Assembly (NCBI RefSeq): GCF_013386585.1 | Contig: NZ_JACARO010000041.1 | Span: forward strand, 1 to 47,736 | Direction of reading: 5' to 3' | DNA from: Pseudomonas sp. P7548 | GTDB lineage: Bacteria; Pseudomonadota; Gammaproteobacteria; Pseudomonadales; Pseudomonadaceae | DNA: 47,736 nucleotides | Shown here: in pieces, positions 31,585-39,870 of the stretch | Numbering within the stretch: the first letter of the stretch is position 1 | How the letters are laid out: each line of letters begins with the position of its first letter | Translations under genes and position numbers: made by a program | The notes under the pieces: generated by a model | Databases searched by the model: none | What the model saw: only the letters and a program-made list of their open reading frames with translations | Told to the model about the DNA's origin: nothing

Positions 31585-32109
31585 GGCGCTGCCACCCGAT
31601 TTTTTACGCCTGGAATACGGTAGCAGTCACTGGAATGAAAAAATGAAGAGTAGGCCTGGCGAGGCGCCAGGCGAGGAACAGAAAAGCCACCTTTGACGGT
31701 CTTACGCAGTCACAAGCTCCTCGCAAAACTTGGTTTAACTGCGCGATGATTCGCCAACCGACCCTTGTCGTGGCCTGGGTCGGAACATGCTGGCACGCAT
31801 CCGCGCACAAAGGGTGCCCCGTGTTTCCCCGGTGGGCTCCGGGACTGAATACGATCGCCGAAGCGGATGACCGCTATTGCCGGGTAGAGGCAACAGCGGT
31901 CATCCGCCACCACGATCAGGTCGAGCACAAAACGGGAATTAAATTCCGCAGAAAAGAAGGCTCCGAACTCTAGGAGTCCAACCGAGCTGCCCGGAGCGAT
32001 TCGGTCTTGGGTCGCCGTTGGCGATGATCCTGGGGCACTACAGCAGAGAGGGTGGGACGACGTCAAGGCAGAGAACTCACCGTTCTCCTGATGATCGTCC
32101 CATGGCACA
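31585..32109. other. Non-coding stretch rich in inverted repeats, oriT candidate
   Basis: No convincing gene. It holds GCCTGGCG/CGCCAGGC (31654-31672), CCGACCC/GGGTCGG (31758-31783), a 45-nt hairpin with a perfect 13-bp stem (31863-31907) and a short TCGCC/GGCGA pair near 32010-32025. Repeated hairpins in a gene-free gap between DNA-processing genes are what an origin of transfer looks like, but no nic consensus could be assigned. Confidence 0.45.
31863..31907. repeat. Long hairpin, 13-bp perfect stem
   Basis: GCGGATGACCGCT (31863-31875) pairs with AGCGGTCATCCGC (31895-31907). After one mismatch the stem continues with TTGCC/GGCAA around a GGGTAGA loop. There is no U-tract on either strand, so a terminator is unlikely. 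Confidence 0.7.
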
Positions 32110-34077
32110 TCATGAGCGACGCGTATCTTTACTGATCGACACAGTGCCCTTGCAATCTGGATAGCGGGAGCATGACCAGAACGGCCCTGATTTTCCCTTT
32201 CGCCTAAGCATTGAGGCGTTGCACATGGGGCAGCCCGGGCCGGCTTCGACCGGTACCGCCAAAGTGAGCGAGCGGTAGTGTGCGACCAATTGCGCAATCC
32301 AGTTCGCCTGCTTGGCGACGAACGCATCCAGGGTCAGACGTCCCGCTTCGATTTCGTCCAGCGCCTGTTCCCAGATCGCGGTCATACCAGGATCCGCGAC
32401 TGCAGCGGGTACCGCCTCGATCAGAGTATGGGCCGCTGCGGAGGCCATTAAAGCGCGTTTTTTCTTCAGCAAATAGCCGCGTTCAATCAACCCCTTGATG
32501 ATGCCGGCTCGCGTGGCTTCGGTACCGATACCGGTGGTGTCCCGAAGTTTTTGTTTCAGGCGTGGGTCGTTGACCAGCTTGGCCACGTTTTTCATCGCCT
32601 TGATCAGATCGCCTTCGGTAAGAGGTTTGGGAGCGGCAGTGCGCATGGACTTGAGTTCGACATCGTCCACTGCGCAGTGCGTGCCCTGCTTCAAGATGGG
32701 TAATACTTGGGATTTTTGACTGGGCTCATCCTCCTCGATGTTTTCGGTGAGCAAGCCTTTCCAGCCCTGGACCAGGATTTGTTTGCCGACAGCAGCCAAT
32801 CGCTCTTTGCCACACTCCAGTTCGACCTGGGTACGATCAAACTCATGGTGCGGAAGAAACTGCGCGAGGTAGTGGCTACGGATCAGTTCGTAGACATGGC
32901 GTTCTTGTTCGGACATCCGCACCAGATTTGCCGGCTCGGTGGTGGGAATGATGCCGTGGTGCGCGGTGACCTTGGTATCGTTCCATACGCGGGAGCGTAA
33001 TGATCGATCCAGGCACCCAAATGCAGTTCTGAGTGCAGGATCCGTTTTAAGCAGGGCATCAAGTACCGTGGGTGCCTCGTTGAACATATTCTCTGGCAAA
33101 TAGCGGCAATCGCTGCGGGGGTAGGTGGTGGCTTTGTGGGTTTCATACAGGGTTTGGGCGATGTTCAGGGTTTCCTGAGCGCCGAGTCCCAGCTTGCGTG
33201 AGCAGACTTCTTGCAGTGTGCTCAAGTCGAAGGGCAGGGGCGGCGGTTCGCGGGAGTGCTCAGTCTGGAGCGAGACCACTGTGGCGGTCTTACTGCTAGA
33301 GATCGCTTGGACGGCCTGACTGGCAAGCGCCTGCTGCAGGCAACGACCTGCCTCGTCCCGTCCTGAACATGGCGGTAACCACGACGCGATGAATCGCTGG
33401 CCATTCGACGATAGGTGCACTTCAACATTCCAGTAAGGTACCGGGACGAAACTGGCAATGGCACGATCCCGATCGACCACCAGACGTAAAGTGGGTGTCT
33501 GGACGCGTCCCACTGACAATACGCCATCGTAGCCTGCCCGCCGACCGAGAAAGGTAAATAAACGACTGAGGTTCATGCCAATCAGCCAGTCGGCGCGGCT
33601 GCGGGCGAGGGCGGAGTGATAAAGCGGGAAGGTCTCCTGACCTGATTTCAGCGAGGACAATGCTTTGCGAATCGACGCCTCGTTGAGGGCGGACAACCAG
33701 AGGCGCTGAACGGGTCCTCGATACCTGCAAAGCTCCATCAATTCGCGGGCAATCATTTCACCTTCGCGGTCGGCGTCGGTCGCGATGATGACGGTGGTAG
33801 CGTCACTGAGCAGGCGTTTGATGACCTTGAACTGTGCCGCTGTCTTGGGTTTGACCTCGACCTGCCAATGCACGGGAATGATCGGTAGATGATCCAGCGA
33901 CCAGGATTTGTACTGATCACTATAAGCTTCAGGTGGGGCTGTCTCCAGCAAGTGGCCAATACACCAGGTGACAGTGGAGTCGGCGCCGATCAGGCAACCA
34001 TCACCGCGCCGGGTGGCTCCGAGTACTTTGGCAATGTCCCGACCTTGGGAAGGTTTCTCGCAGAGGAAGAGAAGCAT
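32110..34077 (-). CDS. topB: DNA topoisomerase III, ICE type
   Basis: A type IA topoisomerase that decatenates and relaxes DNA during transfer or replication. It has 655 residues: an N-terminal Toprim domain (LCEKPSQGRDIAKVLG, then ATDADREGEM near 97-106), the active-site tyrosine in TTYPRSDCRYL near residue 320, and a C-terminal four-cysteine zinc finger (CPMC, CSRYPDC) near 620-645. It is the usual length for ICE TopB and is conserved next to ssb in this class. Probably expressed with ssb from further upstream. Confidence 0.95.
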   Translation of the reverse strand: MLLFLCEKPSQGRDIAKVLGATRRGDGCLIGADSTVTWCIGHLLETAPPEAYSDQYKSWSLDHLPIIPVHWQVEVKPKTAAQFKVIKRLLSDATTVIIATDADREGEMIARELMELCRYRGPVQRLWLSALNEASIRKALSSLKSGQETFPLYHSALARSRADWLIGMNLSRLFTFLGRRAGYDGVLSVGRVQTPTLRLVVDRDRAIASFVPVPYWNVEVHLSSNGQRFIASWLPPCSGRDEAGRCLQQALASQAVQAISSSKTATVVSLQTEHSREPPPLPFDLSTLQEVCSRKLGLGAQETLNIAQTLYETHKATTYPRSDCRYLPENMFNEAPTVLDALLKTDPALRTAFGCLDRSLRSRVWNDTKVTAHHGIIPTTEPANLVRMSEQERHVYELIRSHYLAQFLPHHEFDRTQVELECGKERLAAVGKQILVQGWKGLLTENIEEDEPSQKSQVLPILKQGTHCAVDDVELKSMRTAAPKPLTEGDLIKAMKNVAKLVNDPRLKQKLRDTTGIGTEATRAGIIKGLIERGYLLKKKRALMASAAAHTLIEAVPAAVADPGMTAIWEQALDEIEAGRLTLDAFVAKQANWIAQLVAHYRSLTLAVPVEAGPGCPMCNASMLRRKGKSGPFWSCSRYPDCKGTVSISKDTRRS

Positions 34078-34131
34078 AGAACTGCTCCAGATTGAGTTCG
34101 GAGCAGCGTTATTGGAAACAGCAGTGGCGAG

Positions 34132-34164
34132 ATATGAGAAACCTGAATGGCAGGTTCCTCATAT
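34132..34164. repeat. Two-part hairpin between topB and ssb
   Basis: ATATGAG (34132-34138) with CTCATAT, and inside it ACCTG with CAGGT, separated by a 2x2 internal loop. It lies in the 208-bp gap, about 55 bp upstream of the topB start and 120 bp after ssb. It is a possible leader structure or operator. Confidence 0.5.
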
Positions 34165-34285
34165 TAGTCGGAGAGGGCAGCCTTAAATGGTCGAGGCTGC
34201 TAGCCCATTGCAACTGACCGGCAGTATGGCGCTTCACGAGCAGAGTGTAATGACGGGTCAGCAACTTCGCGCAAAGGTGCAATTT

Positions 34286-34756
34286 TTATGCCTGAGTCTG
34301 TCCGTCAGACGTAGGCGGCCCCCTGCGTTTCTTGGATTTCGACGCCGGTGAACTGGTCGGCTCTGTATTTTGAGAGGCCGCCGGTTCACTGGAACGCTCG
34401 CGCATGACCACGCCGTGTACCCGGTGAGGCAGAATACCGACTCGACGGGCCTCGATCTTGAAGGTTACCCGCGCGTTGTCTTCGCTGTCCTCCCACTCAT
34501 CGCGCACGGTACGACCTTCGACCAGCACGCGCATGCCTTTCTGGTACAGCGTGCTCCAGTGTTCAGCCTCACGGTGCCAGAGCTCAACCGGCGCCCAATA
34601 ACCGCCTCGATCTTCATAGCTGCCCTCGCGTGGGATAGGGTTGTCGAAGTACACATTCAGCCGTAGCAAACGCCGTGGCTCGTCATTGCCTGAGGCGAAT
34701 TCCTGGAACTCTGGCGCACTGCCGATATTGCCTTCGCCAACGAAAAAAGTACTCAT
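34286..34756 (-). CDS. ssb: Single-stranded DNA-binding protein
   Basis: A 156-residue OB-fold protein of the ICE SSB type (FFVGEGNIGSAPEFQEF, then PVELWHREAEHWSTLYQKG). It coats transferred or replicating single strands. The C-terminus is a serine-, lysine- and arginine-rich tail rather than the acidic DDDIPF tip of chromosomal SSB, so contacts with the host replisome may be lost. The start at 34756 has GGAGG; the longer frame to 34891 is a shadow. It overlaps the DUF3158 gene by 4 bp. Confidence 0.9.
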   Translation of the reverse strand: MSTFFVGEGNIGSAPEFQEFASGNDEPRRLLRLNVYFDNPIPREGSYEDRGGYWAPVELWHREAEHWSTLYQKGMRVLVEGRTVRDEWEDSEDNARVTFKIEARRVGILPHRVHGVVMRERSSEPAASQNTEPTSSPASKSKKRRGPPTSDGQTQA

Positions 34757-35271
34757 TGTGATACCTCCACTGCGGGTGTGAACTGGCGCAGCAGCCGTTC
34801 GGCACTGGCCATATTGATCGCGCAGGTCGAGGCCTGGCGGTAGAGCGAATGCACCACGCTCATCTGCAGGTTCAGTGCAATGCGGTTGCATTCGAAACGG
34901 TACAATCCTTCGTGTACGGCCAGCGGCAGGGCGTTGTTGCTCACCTGGCGTTCCCAGACCGCCACCCCCATACGGGCAAAGTCACGGGTGCGCCAACGCA
35001 AAAAGGTGCTGCCTGCGCTGGTGTTCTGCAGCACTAAACGAATGTCCAGCAGCGAGTAAGGGGGCTGTCCGGCCTGCTGCACCACAGCCTCCATCAGGTG
35101 ACGTAACTGCGCCTCGATTTCCCTCGCGACCTGCGCCAGGTGCTCCAACTCCCCCTTACCCTTAAAAGGTTTTAAAAGGCCTTTTAGGGAGGCTGCGTGT
35201 TCGAGCTGTCGATAGGCATCCGGTGTTAACGCTTTGAAGGGCATTGGTTGAGCCGGGATCATGGGATTCAT
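34753..35271 (-). CDS. DUF3158 family protein
   Basis: A 172-residue soluble, mostly helical protein (LEHAASLKGLLKPFKGKG, then TFLRWRTRDFARMGVAVW). The DUF3158 family sits between the PFL_4669 gene and ssb in ICEs of this class; function unknown, probably DNA metabolism. The start at 35271 has GGAGGA and overlaps the previous stop by 4 bp. Confidence 0.85.
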   Translation of the reverse strand: MNPMIPAQPMPFKALTPDAYRQLEHAASLKGLLKPFKGKGELEHLAQVAREIEAQLRHLMEAVVQQAGQPPYSLLDIRLVLQNTSAGSTFLRWRTRDFARMGVAVWERQVSNNALPLAVHEGLYRFECNRIALNLQMSVVHSLYRQASTCAINMASAERLLRQFTPAVEVSQ

Positions 35272-36023
35272 GCGTCGTCCTCCGGCTCATTGACTGTCGC
35301 AGACGACGCTCCCACGTCCTCTGCCAACGCGTCGGCGTCATCCACTGCCACCGCACTACGGCGAGTGATTGGCGGCGCGAACTGGGAGCGGCGATGACCC
35401 TCCAGGATGTCCATCGGGGGCAAACCCATCTTCTCGATGGCCGCAATGGCTCGGGCGTTGTTCGCCGCCATGTCATCGCGTGTGACGCCGGCATGCCGAT
35501 AGCGCTGGGCCTGGCCGAATAGGCTGCGCAGCAGATGGGCGCCATCATCGATCCAGGCTTCCATGTCCCTGCGACCGATCAACGCGGTGTGATGAGACAA
35601 CAGGGCACGACGCACCAGGGTGTCGTAGTCGGTCAGCAGGTAGACCGCCAGAAAACCCAGCTGGCTGCCGATGTACAACGGCAAGGTGACGGGGTGGATG
35701 TTGAGGTTGTCGCTCATGTCGATCTGTGTCGGCAGGTCCTGTCTGATTCGGTCCAGCTGTTGGGTCAGCTCCAGCATCCCAGCCTTGGCCTGCATCAGTT
35801 TTTCTTCGAGTTGCACGATGGCCCAGTCCGCATAGGGATCGTCCTGGGCCGCGGTTTGTTTGATCAGGTTGGTGACACTGATGTAGCCGGCCATGCCCAT
35901 GATCGAGTGGACGCCTTCACGTGCGGCCCGACCTTGCCAGATACGCGCGGCGTGGTGAGTGTGCAGGGTCAGGGTGATGCTGCTGCGCAATGAACCCAGA
36001 TTGAGTTGATAGTGATCGGCCAC
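35268..36023 (-). CDS. ICE protein, PFL_4669 family (TIGR03761)
   Basis: A 251-residue protein with the family block at the N-terminus (LGSLRSSITLTLHTHHAARI, GREGVHSIMGM-like region) and IHPVTLPLYIGSQLGFLAVY in the middle. It is diagnostic for the class; function unknown. A GTG at 36023 is chosen because GAGGA lies 7 nt upstream; the extension to 36086 has no ribosome site. It forms a coupled group with DUF3158 and ssb. Confidence 0.87.
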   Translation of the reverse strand: MADHYQLNLGSLRSSITLTLHTHHAARIWQGRAAREGVHSIMGMAGYISVTNLIKQTAAQDDPYADWAIVQLEEKLMQAKAGMLELTQQLDRIRQDLPTQIDMSDNLNIHPVTLPLYIGSQLGFLAVYLLTDYDTLVRRALLSHHTALIGRRDMEAWIDDGAHLLRSLFGQAQRYRHAGVTRDDMAANNARAIAAIEKMGLPPMDILEGHRRSQFAPPITRRSAVAVDDADALAEDVGASSATVNEPEDDA

Positions 36024-36218
36024 GGTGGTGTCCTCGCATCGGCTTGGACGGAAACGTTGCGACAGATGAGGGTTAAGGGCAGCCAAAAAGCTGAATGAGG
36101 TCTGTTCGGTTTGGTTTGAGAAGGCTAACTATGGAGGCGTCAGTGGGAGGAGATGTTTCAGCTTCTCCCGAAGAGTTTCATAGTTTGGTCCGACATGTTC
36201 GTAGAGTGGACCTCCATG

Positions 36219-36243
36219 GATTTGATGCCACTGGCATCAAATC
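36219..36243. repeat. 11-bp perfect hairpin after the STY4528-type gene
   Basis: GATTTGATGCC (36219-36229) pairs with GGCATCAAATC (36233-36243) with a 3-nt loop and touches the stop codon of the STY4528-type gene. There is no U-tract; it is probably a 3' stabilising structure or Rho-dependent end. Confidence 0.55.
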
Positions 36244-37433
36244 TACTGACGTCCACCGTGTTTGCCACGCAGTTGGCGCAGTTCATTCAGGCACGCTTGG
36301 GCCAGGGCTGACGCGGGTTCGCCCTGTCGTCGAGATGGCCGCGAGGGGGCGGGTGGGGGTGGTTCTGCAATGGGTGACGGTTCGGCCTGACCTGCCCAAG
36401 GACGAAAGTCACCTTTCAGCGCACGCTGGATCAGGCCCATCAGATACGCCGCTGGCTTGCGGATACCGCCGGCCAAACAGCGTGCTCCCGCTTCGTTGAG
36501 CACCGCCTGACGATCCGCGGGTTTGAGCTTGTTCAGCGCCACGGCGACGGCCTGACGCTCGCTTGGGTTCAGGTGCAGTGCAGCGGGCCAGTGCAGGTTA
36601 TCCACCGCTGGGGTCGCGCGCGGTACAGTACAAATACTTTCTTTTAATACAGTACAGGCGGCGTTCGGATTCCGAACGGTGCGGGAAACACTGGCGTTCA
36701 GACTCGGTTCGGAATCCGAACGAGGGCCTGCACGATTCCGAACGAGGGCATCTTCCCCCCGTTCGGAATCGTGCAGAGCGGCATCGGTCGCCTGATCCAA
36801 TTCTGGCTGCGTCCAGTGTTCGCCCCAGCTGTCGAGCCGTGTCGGTAGTCGACCCTGCTCGATGTCCGTGTCCTGGCGGATTTCTTCCATAATGTGCTGG
36901 GCGACAATGCGCACAGCCTTGGTTGCATGGCCGAGGGCATGTCCGACCAGCGCCAGGTAATCCTGATCCAGTTCCATGGCTTCGGCGGGGGTTAACGGCT
37001 CATCGTGCAGAACGTACAGAGAACCTTGAAGGCGTCCGCTGAGCTTATCGCGTCCGCGACTCACCAAGCTGAGCCAGCGTGTCAACCTGAGCATCGTCAA
37101 CACGCGAGCAATGGTTTCACGGGAGGATGACGCACTGTAGGGCACGCTCGACAGGTAGGGCTGCAAATCCTCATAGCGCGGCGTGACCACGCCTTGGCCT
37201 TGCAGCATGAGGCGAAACACTTGCCAGGCATTCCGTTCCAACGGCGTCAGCCGATTGTCCAACAGCAGGCGACGTGGCACGACTTCGTGAGATTGGCCAC
37301 TGAACATAAAGCCAGCCTGCAGAGCCTGGTTAGACGGTGGTTCGGCGGTAGGGCGTGCGGGCCAGCGTTCACTCAACTGCTGGGTGCATTGCTGCAGGAC
37401 ACGCTGCCAGCGGCCGGAAGGGACAGTGTTCAT
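36243..37433 (-). CDS. STY4528 family ICE replication protein
   Basis: A 396-residue protein with an N-terminal winged-helix-like region (RLTPLERNAWQVFRLMLQG, then SSSRETIARVLTMLRLTRW near 95-113) as in replication initiators and regulators, and a conserved C-terminal part (LNPSERQAVAVALNKLKPAD, AAYLMGLIQRALKGDF). Between them (about residues 220-270) is a low-complexity linker whose DNA is full of palindromes (36624-36776). It overlaps the DUF2857 gene by 4 bp and has no ribosome site of its own, so it is translated by coupling. Annotated in SPI-7-like islands as a replication protein; direct evidence is scarce. Confidence 0.8.
   Translation of the reverse strand: MNTVPSGRWQRVLQQCTQQLSERWPARPTAEPPSNQALQAGFMFSGQSHEVVPRRLLLDNRLTPLERNAWQVFRLMLQGQGVVTPRYEDLQPYLSSVPYSASSSRETIARVLTMLRLTRWLSLVSRGRDKLSGRLQGSLYVLHDEPLTPAEAMELDQDYLALVGHALGHATKAVRIVAQHIMEEIRQDTDIEQGRLPTRLDSWGEHWTQPELDQATDAALHDSERGEDALVRNRAGPRSDSEPSLNASVSRTVRNPNAACTVLKESICTVPRATPAVDNLHWPAALHLNPSERQAVAVALNKLKPADRQAVLNEAGARCLAGGIRKPAAYLMGLIQRALKGDFRPWAGQAEPSPIAEPPPPAPSRPSRRQGEPASALAQACLNELRQLRGKHGGRQ
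36624..36776. repeat. Palindrome and repeat cluster inside the STY4528-type gene
   Basis: Two TACAGTACA repeats (36624-36632, 36648-36656), two perfect 15-bp palindromes GTTCGGA-N-TCCGAAC (36663-36677, 36707-36721), and a 17-bp inverted repeat made of the same core (36728-36744 with 36760-36776). Iterated binding sites embedded in the coding linker suggest a replication origin, partition site or operator. Confidence 0.7.
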
Positions 37434-37978
37434 GTTTCGTTGCTGTAATGGTCGATCTGCTGCCACACGATGGTCAAGCTGATCTGTTGCTCCTCCGCTA
37501 GCATCATCATGGCGTCGAGCTGATCCTCGGTACCGTAGTGAGCGCGTAGCTGGCACCATCGCTGCCAGAGCGCATGTTCCTGCGCTTCGCTCAAATGCTG
37601 AGGGCGGCCCTTACGGGTTTCTATCTTGAGCAGACGTCGGCGCAGGGCAGTTTCCGAATGCGCCAAGCCGAAGCACTGATACATGATGGTGCTGCTGGCG
37701 CCTAGCTTGAGCGCCCGGTTGATCAAGCGCTCATTCTGTTCGTCACGTTCGGCTTGCTCAATCAACCGGTGCAGCACCGGCGAGTCAATCTTGACCTCAA
37801 CCCAAGGTACGGTGGCATGGGCCAGGCGCGACAGGGTGGTGGGCGGTAAGGATTGCAACAAGTAGATGTCGTCTTCACCCAGGCCGAGTGCCTTGCAGCG
37901 CTGCAGGTTACCCAGGCGTAGCTCATGCAGCACCTGGGTCAGCATGGCCTGGTTGAGCACATTGAAGGACAGGTTCAT
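37430..37978 (-). CDS. DUF2857 family protein, BisC-like regulator
   Basis: A 182-residue protein (QAMLTQVLHELRLGNLQRC, GASSTIMYQCFGLAHSETAL) of the DUF2857 family. In ICEclc the DUF2857 protein in this position, directly after the ParB-type gene, is BisC, a FlhC-like subunit that with BisD activates transfer-competence promoters. Orthology here is inferred from family and gene order. It overlaps the parB stop by 4 bp and the next gene by 4 bp. Confidence 0.82.
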   Translation of the reverse strand: MNLSFNVLNQAMLTQVLHELRLGNLQRCKALGLGEDDIYLLQSLPPTTLSRLAHATVPWVEVKIDSPVLHRLIEQAERDEQNERLINRALKLGASSTIMYQCFGLAHSETALRRRLLKIETRKGRPQHLSEAQEHALWQRWCQLRAHYGTEDQLDAMMMLAEEQQISLTIVWQQIDHYSNET

Positions 37979-39561
37979 GGCAGCTCCTTCGGCGAGTCAT
38001 CTTCAGGGGTAAGCGTTAAGTCGATCAGGCGCCGGGCCAAACGAATTAACCGATACAGTTTGATGAGAAGACCGTCGGGCAGTCGTTCCAGTCCCACATC
38101 CACAGCGGGACGATCAGGCAGCGGGAGTTGATAGACCCCCAACAACAGCTGGCCGAACAGGGCTGAGGGCAATTGTTTGCGATCCTCCCAGTTGACGTCG
38201 TCTTGAGCGCGCGACAGGGCCAGGAGCAGAAGGTGAACGCTGGTTGCGCGAGGCGTGCCAAGATCAACTCGCTCGATGTTGAGGGCGAAGCCCAAGCCAA
38301 GCGGCTGACCGATGATGCTCTCGGGGTCTCCGGCATAAGAGGCCATTTCCCGCGCCAGTGTGGCAATGGCGGATCGCAGTTGTTCGGGGCTATCCAGTGC
38401 TGGTGCGATGGTCCAGATGTCGTCGATCGCATAGGTGTCGACCGGAGATGCTGTGTCGGTGGCTGTCTCGCGATCGATCTGTTCACGAATCTGTTGAACG
38501 CGTGATGGAGGACTGACCGCTGATACGACGTTCGTTCCAGTCGGTGTAAGCAATTCCTCTCGCGTTGGTTCGGTCTGGGGTCTGGCATCCGTTGATTGGG
38601 AATGGGGCTCGGAGGAGGGAGCTCCTGCCGTGGCGACATCAATGCTCGGCAGATGGCTGTTCTCCGAGGGCTTGGTGAGGACAACGGCCGGCGTCGAGAT
38701 GACCCGCTGGGTATCGCTCAGATCCAGGACCAACATACGGTAGGACTGTCCGAGCAAGTGGCTCATGCGCTCCAGCAGTTCATCCTGGATTTGCTCAAGG
38801 TCGAAGGACTCGGGGTCGGTATCGAAATAGCACAGGGTATCGAGCCAAAAATCGGCGAACGCAACGGTAGCGGTTGAATAACGGTTCCAGGTTCGTTCGG
38901 CCTGGCTTCGCAGACCGATTAGGCGTTCGATCTGGGGCTTGCCCAAACCGGCATACAGGGTTTGTGGAATGGCGGGCAATAAGTGTTCGAGGGTGTCGAG
39001 CATCCGGCTGATGTGCGACTGTGAAATAGGGTAACCCCCAGCGGCAAGACGTCGTGCCAGTTCACGTTGCGAGAGCATAGCGCCATCTGCTTCGAGCATT
39101 GTTTTGAGTTTGGCCACCGCCAGAGCCCGTTCGATGAAGGTGAGTTGGCCGTGCAGATCGCTTTCGGCCAGATGGCCGAGTAGGGCGGTGATTTCATTGC
39201 TCCAAGGCCGGAACAGGCAATGAATGCGGAAGAAGCGCTCGTCGTGGGTTTCCTGCCACAGTTCGCCGAGGATCGCCAAGCGGGTATTACCGCCATTGCG
39301 GATGATGAAATAGGTTTCACCCGGGCGACGGGTAATCGGTGGCGGTTGGTCCAGCCCGCGTTCACGGATCGAGGCCTTGATATCGTCGTAAAGCGGATTA
39401 CGGATGAAACGCGGGTTGTGTTCGTAGGGCCGCAACTGCTCCAGGGTGACCAGCATAGGTGTCTCAATTACTGGATCGGACAGCCGCTCCAGTTCTGGAC
39501 CCGGAGGGAAGTGGTCCTGGTGCAGCTTGTCGGTGATTTCCTCCTGACTGAGCTTCTTCAT
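37975..39561 (-). CDS. parB: ParB family protein, PFGI-1 class (BisD-like)
   Basis: A 528-residue protein with an N-terminal ParB/Spo0J nuclease-like domain (VTLEQLRPYEHNPRF, GGNTRLAILGELW near 36-110) and a helix-turn-helix region (SQRELARRLAAGGYPISQSH near 165-185). A long C-terminal half unique to ICE members (TIGR03764) follows. It is expected to bind palindromic DNA and load onto it. In ICEclc this gene is bisD, partner of BisC and activator of the transfer programme. It belongs to the operon alpA, parA, small gene, parB, DUF2857. Confidence 0.9.
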   Translation of the reverse strand: MKKLSQEEITDKLHQDHFPPGPELERLSDPVIETPMLVTLEQLRPYEHNPRFIRNPLYDDIKASIRERGLDQPPPITRRPGETYFIIRNGGNTRLAILGELWQETHDERFFRIHCLFRPWSNEITALLGHLAESDLHGQLTFIERALAVAKLKTMLEADGAMLSQRELARRLAAGGYPISQSHISRMLDTLEHLLPAIPQTLYAGLGKPQIERLIGLRSQAERTWNRYSTATVAFADFWLDTLCYFDTDPESFDLEQIQDELLERMSHLLGQSYRMLVLDLSDTQRVISTPAVVLTKPSENSHLPSIDVATAGAPSSEPHSQSTDARPQTEPTREELLTPTGTNVVSAVSPPSRVQQIREQIDRETATDTASPVDTYAIDDIWTIAPALDSPEQLRSAIATLAREMASYAGDPESIIGQPLGLGFALNIERVDLGTPRATSVHLLLLALSRAQDDVNWEDRKQLPSALFGQLLLGVYQLPLPDRPAVDVGLERLPDGLLIKLYRLIRLARRLIDLTLTPEDDSPKELP

Positions 39562-39575
39562 TTGAACTGCCTCAG

Positions 39576-39785
39576 TTAACGCCAGTTACGCAAATGGTCA
39601 CTGACCTCGAATTTCACGATCTCGGCAGTCCCCGAACCTTCGAAATGTCGGGAAAGCTCTGCGAGGAACCAACCCATAGCCGAGTGTCCACGCTGCAGGC
39701 GAAAGACCACAGTGCAGTACTCCTCGCAAGGTGAGGGGTGTGGTCGAATAGATGGTTGAACGATGATGGGAAGTTGACCCAACAT
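39576..39785 (-). CDS. Small protein between parA and parB, Shi-position
   Basis: A 69-residue protein (PSPCEEYCTVVFRLQRGHSA, then FEGSGTAEIVKFEVSDHL). The ATG at 39785 has AGGAG 7 nt upstream; the frame to 39803 lacks one. In ICEclc the small gene in this position is shi, which with parA limits growth of transfer-competent cells. Sequence identity to Shi could not be tested, so only the position is claimed. Confidence 0.65.
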   Translation of the reverse strand: MLGQLPIIVQPSIRPHPSPCEEYCTVVFRLQRGHSAMGWFLAELSRHFEGSGTAEIVKFEVSDHLRNWR

Positions 39786-39870
39786 TAAAAGACTCCTAGC
39801 CAACCGCTGTTGGCCTCAAGGTCGAACAAACAAAATGACTTGGCGAGAAATGCCAGCCTGGTGCTTCGTC

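Noticed and set aside
31710..32327. Long minus-strand open frame of 205 codons before topB
   Set aside because: Arginine-, serine- and proline-rich composition, no ribosome site, overlaps the 3' end of topB in another frame and the hairpin-rich gap.
36095..36499. 134-codon plus-strand frame
   Set aside because: Overlaps the STY4528-type gene in antisense, histidine- and arginine-rich shadow.
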